From positions 1-9,059 of the forward strand of contig JAAZFW010000276.1 of NCBI GenBank assembly GCA_012511525.1: a DNA stretch of 9,059 nt. Reading direction: 5' to 3'. Made by a program: the position numbers and the translations under genes. The notes beneath the pieces were generated by a model that worked only from the letters and a program-made list of their open reading frames with translations, was not told where the DNA came from and did not search any database. Position 1 is the first letter of the stretch, and each line of letters begins with the position of its first letter. Positions 5,318 through 9,059 of the stretch are shown here, piece by piece. This DNA is from Clostridiaceae bacterium. Its GTDB lineage: Bacteria > Bacillota > Clostridia > Saccharofermentanales > UBA5734.

Positions 5318-6676
5318 ATGATCAAATTGAACGCCGGCAACGTCCTGCCATTTGCCCGCCGGGCCGAGCTTGACCAGATGCGTCCGCAGCTGGAAGCGGC
5401 CCATGACCTGCTGCGCAAGGGGAACGGCCCGGGCTGCGAATACCTGGGTTGGCTGAACTGGCCCAACGACTACGACCGTGCCGAACTATCCCGCGTCCGC
5501 AAGGCTGCCGCCCGGATCCGGCGCGATTCCGACGTGCTGGTCGTGATCGGGATCGGCGGCTCCTACCTGGGCGCCCGCGCCGCGATCGAGATGCTCGGGC
5601 CGAGTTTCCCCCAGCTGCTCAGCAAGCGCCAGCGCAAGGCACCTCTGGTCCTGTTCGCCGGCAACAACCTTAGTCCTGACTACCTGGCCGACCTGCTCGA
5701 TGTCCTGTCGGACAAGAAAGTCTCGGTCAACGTCATCTCCAAGTCCGGCACCACGACCGAACCGGCCCTGGCTTTCCGCGTCTTCAAGCGCTGGATGGAG
5801 GACCGCTACGGCAAGGACGGCGCCAGAATGCGCATCTACGCGACGACCGACCGCTCGCGCGGCGTGCTGCGCCAGCTGGCGGACGCCGAGGGTTACGAGA
5901 CGTTTGTCGTCCCCGACGACATCGGGGGGCGCTTTTCCGTTTTGACAGCGGTCGGATTGCTCCCGATCGCCGTGGCCGGCATCGACGTGCGCGAGATGCT
6001 GCGCGGCGCCCGCGACGGGGCCAAAACCTGGCAGAAGCCCGATCCGGACGTCAACGACTGCTACGCCTACGCCGCCTGGCGCAACATCTTGCTGCGCAAG
6101 GGCTACGGCGTTGAGATCATGGTCAACTACGAACCCAAGCTGCACATGTTCACCGAATGGTGGAAGCAGCTTTATGGCGAGAGCGAAGGCAAGGACGGCC
6201 GCGGCATCTTCCCGGCCGGCGTCGACAACACGACCGACCTGCACTCGATGGGCCAGTACATCCAGGACGGGCGGCGCATGCTGTTCGAGACGGTCCTTTT
6301 AAGCGAACAGGCCGACCGCGCCTTCGAGGTGCCGCTGGACCCGGAAAACCGCGACGGGCTCAATTTCCTGGCCGGTCAGGATTTTGCCCAGGTCAACCGC
6401 CAGGCGGCCCAGGGCACGGTCCTGGCCCACGTCGACGGCGGTGTGCCGAACCTGCAGCTCAGCTTCCCGGAGCGCAGCGCCTACTGGTTCGGCCAGCTGG
6501 TCTATTTCTTTGAACTGGCCTGCGCGGTCAGCGGCTACCTGCTGGCCGTCAACCCCTTCGACCAGCCGGGCGTCGAGAACTACAAGCAGAACATGTATGC
6601 CCTTTTGGGCAAGCCGGGCTTTGAGCAGCGGCGCGCCGAGCTTGAAGCGCGCCTTTCCGGATCGGAGAAGGCATGA
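5318..6676 (+). CDS. pgi: Glucose-6-phosphate isomerase
   Basis: This enzyme interconverts glucose 6-phosphate and fructose 6-phosphate in glycolysis and gluconeogenesis. At 452 residues it is of the short Bacillus type (about 450) rather than the 550-residue proteobacterial type. Two sugar-isomerase (SIS) folds are visible: GIGGSYLGARA at 78-88 and the phosphate-binding SKSGTTTEPA at 141-150. Further family signatures are DDIGGRFSVLTAVG at 200-213 and YGESEGKDGRGIFPAGVDNTTDLHS ending at 310 (given in parts: GESEGKDG 287-294, TDLHS 306-310). Catalytic residues are Glu288, His309 and Lys423, each two positions before those I recall for B. subtilis. The ATG at 5318 is chosen over in-frame codons further upstream because AGGAGG sits 6 nt before it and because the promoter lies inside the upstream extension. 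Its stop overlaps the next start (ATGA). Confidence 0.97.
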   Translation: MIKLNAGNVLPFARRAELDQMRPQLEAAHDLLRKGNGPGCEYLGWLNWPNDYDRAELSRVRKAAARIRRDSDVLVVIGIGGSYLGARAAIEMLGPSFPQLLSKRQRKAPLVLFAGNNLSPDYLADLLDVLSDKKVSVNVISKSGTTTEPALAFRVFKRWMEDRYGKDGARMRIYATTDRSRGVLRQLADAEGYETFVVPDDIGGRFSVLTAVGLLPIAVAGIDVREMLRGARDGAKTWQKPDPDVNDCYAYAAWRNILLRKGYGVEIMVNYEPKLHMFTEWWKQLYGESEGKDGRGIFPAGVDNTTDLHSMGQYIQDGRRMLFETVLLSEQADRAFEVPLDPENRDGLNFLAGQDFAQVNRQAAQGTVLAHVDGGVPNLQLSFPERSAYWFGQLVYFFELACAVSGYLLAVNPFDQPGVENYKQNMYALLGKPGFEQRRAELEARLSGSEKA

Positions 6677-8553
6677 GCGACCAGCCCATACAGATCCCCC
6701 GCCACCTGCTGCGCCAGGTCGAGAAGCCAGCCCGCTATGTCGGCGGCGAATGGAACAGCGTTGTCAAGGCGCCCCGGTCGCCCGACGATGGTTTTCGGAC
6801 ACGTTTTGCCTTTTGTTTTCCGGACGTTTACGAGATCGGCATGTCCAACGTCGCGCTGCACATTCTCTACCACGTGCTGAACAGCCGGGACGACACGGCC
6901 TGTGAGCGCGCCTTCGCGCCCTGGACCGATATGGAGACGGGGATGCGCTGTCTCAAGATCCCCCTGTACACGCTGGAATCCAAGACCCCGCTGGCCGCGT
7001 TCGACCTGGTCGGATTCACCCTGCAGTACGAACTGGCCTGCACCAACGTGCTCAACATGCTCGACCTGGCCAACATCCCGCTGACAACCGCCGGGCGCGG
7101 CCCGGCCGACCCGCTGGTGATCGCCGGCGGTCCGGTCGTCTTCAACCTGGAGCCGATGGCCGATTTTTTCGACCTGGCGATCATCGGCGAGGCAGAAGAA
7201 GTGCTCGGCGAGCTGATCGACCTCTACCGCGCGAGCTGCCCGGACGGCCGGCGGCCGCCGGACTGGGACCGGCAGGCCTTCCTGGCCCGTGCGGCCCGGA
7301 TCGAGGGCGTCTACGTGCCGTCCCTCTACGCGGTCGACTACCATCCGGACGGGACGGTGCGACGGATCGCACCCCGCGCACCGGGTGTCCCGGCCGCGGT
7401 GACAAAGCGCGTCGTGCGTGACATGGATTCGGCGGCCTGGCCGGACAAGCCGCTGGTGCCGAACACGGAGATCGTGCACGACCGCATGTTCCTCGAGCTG
7501 TTCCGCGGCTGTCCGCGCGGCTGCCGTTTTTGCCAGGCCGGCATGATCTACCGCCCGATGCGCGAAAAAAAGGCGGCGACACTGGTCGGCCAGGCCAGCC
7601 AGACCGAGGCCGCGACGGGCTACGACGAGGTCGGGCTGCTGTCGCTGTCGACCAGCGACTACCGCGAGCTCGGTCCCCTGACCGACTGCCTGTTAAACGA
7701 GCTGACACCGCACCACACCAACTTGTCGTTGCCGTCGATGCGGCTCGACTCGTTCACGTTCGACCTGATGAACAAGGCGTCCCGGACGCGCAAGAGCGGC
7801 CTGACGTTCGCCCCGGAAGCGGGGACCCAGCGCCTGCGCGACGTGATCAACAAGAATATCACGGAGGAAGACCTGTTCCGCGCCATGGAACTGGCCTTCC
7901 AGGGCGGCTGGAACGGCGCCAAGCTGTATTTCATGCTTGGCCTGCCGACCGAGACCGACGCGGATGTCGCCGGCATCGCCGAACTGCTCGACAAGATCGA
8001 GGCGATCTACCGCGCCCTGCCGCGCGATAAACGACCGCGCAGCCTGGCGATGACAGTCAGCACGGCTGTCTTCATCCCCAAACCGCATACGCCGTTCCAG
8101 TGGTGCGGCCAGGTTGACCTCGAAACCGTCCAGCGGCGCCAGCAGATCTTGCGCAACCATTTCCGCAACCGGCCGGTCAAGTACCAGTGGCACGACGCCA
8201 AAACGTCGTATCTCGAGGCGATCCTGGCGCTCGGCGACCGCCGGCTAGGTCCGGTGATCCAATCTGCCTGGCAGCGGGGACGGACCTTCGACGCCTGGGA
8301 CGACCATTTCGATCTGGATGTCTGGCTTAGCTGCTTGCAAGATGCCGGGCTCGACCCGGACTTCTACGCCCGCCGAAACCGGGCAGCCGACGAAATCCTG
8401 CCCTGGTCGCACATCGACTGCGGGGTCAGCGAGACATTTTTACGCGACGAGTACGAGCGGGCGCTGGCGGGCCAGACCACGCCGGAGTGCCGCCTGGCCT
8501 GCAGCGCCTGCGGCGCCGCCTCGTTTGGAGGAGGCATCTGCTTTGACCGTTAG
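6673..8553 (+). CDS. TIGR03960-family B12-binding/radical SAM protein
   Basis: This 626-residue protein is of the TIGR03960 type. The N-terminal region (about 1-250) has the family signature FPDVYEIGMSNVALHILYHVLN at 49-70 (quoted in parts: PDVYEIGMSN 50-59, ILYHVLN 64-70) and AGGPVVFNLEPMADF at 151-165. No DxHxxG cobalamin ligand is seen. The radical SAM core carries CPRGCRFCQAG with Cys280, Cys284 and Cys287, then TFAPEAGTQRLRDVINK at 378-394 and KLYFMLGLPTETD. The C-terminus has a second CX3CX2C set (Cys606, Cys610, Cys613) plus Cys623, which may hold another metal. The substrate is unknown; family members sit next to TIGR03936 and near RNase G and the ribosomal protein genes rplU/rpmA, hinting at RNA or ribosome modification (inference). 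The ATG overlaps the pgi stop, with GGAG at 6664-6667. The next gene's ribosome binding site lies within the last codons. Confidence 0.93.
   Translation: MSDQPIQIPRHLLRQVEKPARYVGGEWNSVVKAPRSPDDGFRTRFAFCFPDVYEIGMSNVALHILYHVLNSRDDTACERAFAPWTDMETGMRCLKIPLYTLESKTPLAAFDLVGFTLQYELACTNVLNMLDLANIPLTTAGRGPADPLVIAGGPVVFNLEPMADFFDLAIIGEAEEVLGELIDLYRASCPDGRRPPDWDRQAFLARAARIEGVYVPSLYAVDYHPDGTVRRIAPRAPGVPAAVTKRVVRDMDSAAWPDKPLVPNTEIVHDRMFLELFRGCPRGCRFCQAGMIYRPMREKKAATLVGQASQTEAATGYDEVGLLSLSTSDYRELGPLTDCLLNELTPHHTNLSLPSMRLDSFTFDLMNKASRTRKSGLTFAPEAGTQRLRDVINKNITEEDLFRAMELAFQGGWNGAKLYFMLGLPTETDADVAGIAELLDKIEAIYRALPRDKRPRSLAMTVSTAVFIPKPHTPFQWCGQVDLETVQRRQQILRNHFRNRPVKYQWHDAKTSYLEAILALGDRRLGPVIQSAWQRGRTFDAWDDHFDLDVWLSCLQDAGLDPDFYARRNRAADEILPWSHIDCGVSETFLRDEYERALAGQTTPECRLACSACGAASFGGGICFDR
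8527..8534 (+). promoter_or_regulatory. Ribosome binding site embedded in the preceding gene
   Basis: GGAGGAGG lies inside the codons for Phe618-Gly621 of the radical SAM protein, where it encodes its C-terminal glycine run, and is 8 nt from the TTG start at 8543. It decides the non-ATG start of the DUF2344 gene and implies coupled translation of the pair. Confidence 0.8.
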
Positions 8554-9059
8554 TTTACGCATGGCTTTTTCCCGCCGGGAACCGGCCATTTGGCTGGCCC
8601 ACCTGGACATGATGCGCACGTTTGAACGCTCCGTGCGCCGTGCTGGGATTCCGGTCGCCTACAGTGCCGGCTACAACCCGCGTCCCCAGCTGGCCTTCGC
8701 GCTGCCGGTCGGCGTCGGCATCGCCACCGAGGCGGACTGGCTGGATATCCGCCTGGACGAAACGGCCGAAGCGAACGCCGCGCAAGCCGGGGTTTGGTGC
8801 GCCGCGCTGAATGACCACTTGCCGCCGGGCCTTGCCGTCCTCAGCGCTTCCCTGGCCGAAGATGACGGCCCCAGCCTGATGAGCCGGGTCCAGGCGGCGG
8901 CGTACCGCCTGCAGACGCCCGGACTGGCCGAAGCAGCCGACCGGTTGCGCCAGACTGTCGCCGACCTGCCCTGGATCGCCGACAAGAACAGCAAGGGCCG
9001 GCAGGTAAAGATCGACATCCGGCCGCTGGTGCTGCGCTGGCAATCGGAGGCGACGGACT
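8543..9059 (+). CDS. TIGR03936 / DUF2344 family protein (3' end beyond window)
   Basis: The frame stays open to the window end, giving 172 residues. The first part, TVSLRMAFSRREPAIWLAHLD then MMRTFERSVRRAGIPVAYSAG and YNPRPQLAFALPVGVGI (about 2-64), matches the conserved N-terminus of DUF2344 proteins (radical SAM-linked, TIGR03936), which follow or are fused to TIGR03960 proteins. There is no cysteine motif of its own, so it is likely a partner or RNA/substrate-binding subunit of the upstream radical SAM enzyme (inference). The start is read as TTG at 8543 because GGAGGAGG at 8527-8534 lies 8 nt upstream and the family begins with a beta strand that these extra residues supply. ATG at 8561 is the alternative but leaves a 26-nt spacing. 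The gene overlaps the end of the upstream gene by 11 bp. Family members are usually about 220-250 residues, so roughly 50-80 are missing. Confidence 0.88.
   Translation, partial: MTVSLRMAFSRREPAIWLAHLDMMRTFERSVRRAGIPVAYSAGYNPRPQLAFALPVGVGIATEADWLDIRLDETAEANAAQAGVWCAALNDHLPPGLAVLSASLAEDDGPSLMSRVQAAAYRLQTPGLAEAADRLRQTVADLPWIADKNSKGRQVKIDIRPLVLRWQSEATD

Noticed and set aside
5486..6244. 252-residue leftward frame inside pgi
   Set aside because: It is antisense to the conserved isomerase motifs, with no recognisable domain or ribosome binding site.
6580..7479. 299-residue leftward frame across the pgi/radical SAM junction
   Set aside because: It is an antisense shadow with Arg/Gly/His-rich composition; both sense genes are well supported.
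8555..9043. 162-residue leftward frame opposite the DUF2344 gene
   Set aside because: The sense frame matches a known family and has a strong ribosome binding site; the antisense translation resembles nothing.

Overview
This 9,059-bp window is dense chromosomal DNA of high G+C (estimated by eye at about 60-65%). It most likely comes from a high-G+C member of the Firmicutes, Clostridia-like. The evidence is a roughly 450-residue Bacillus-type glucose-6-phosphate isomerase, a B12-binding/radical SAM protein with a DUF4080-type tail, the TIGR03960 radical SAM / TIGR03936 (DUF2344) gene pair that in Clostridia usually precedes the RNase G - rplU - rpmA cluster, strong GGAGG ribosome binding sites, a TTG start, and near-consensus sigma-A-type promoters. 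The assignment is an inference from gene content. I saw no rRNA, tRNA, CRISPR array, transposase or phage gene.

Left part (1-2200). A lipoprotein with a single rhodanese domain runs leftward off the window edge. Divergent from it is a Crp/Fnr-family regulator with a well-placed cysteine pair, so this looks like a sulfur- or redox-responsive regulator/target pair. Next comes speD (S-adenosylmethionine decarboxylase proenzyme) under its own promoter. The crp-like and speD promoters carry the same 11-bp TGATATAATCG extended -10 block, and each has an inverted repeat at the predicted transcription start.

Middle (2247-5178). A small NfeD-like membrane protein is translationally coupled (ATGA overlap) to a 592-residue B12-binding/radical SAM/DUF4080 protein. 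That gene ends 13 bp inside the convergent patatin-like phospholipase gene.

Right part (5179-9059). A patatin promoter and a pgi promoter fire back to back. Both can be drawn with 17-bp spacers from one self-complementary hexamer, TTGCAA, which would serve as the -35 element for both. pgi, the TIGR03960-type radical SAM gene and the TIGR03936/DUF2344 gene (cut by the window end) overlap one another and form a compact operon, linking glycolysis to a conserved radical SAM pair of unknown substrate.

No coding-free stretch exceeds 300 bp. The longest gaps are about 100-140 bp and all hold promoter elements. I do not see a clearly new multi-gene system. The most notable items are the shared -35 divergent promoter, the palindrome-rich speD promoter, and two different radical SAM proteins of unknown function, each co-transcribed with a partner gene.
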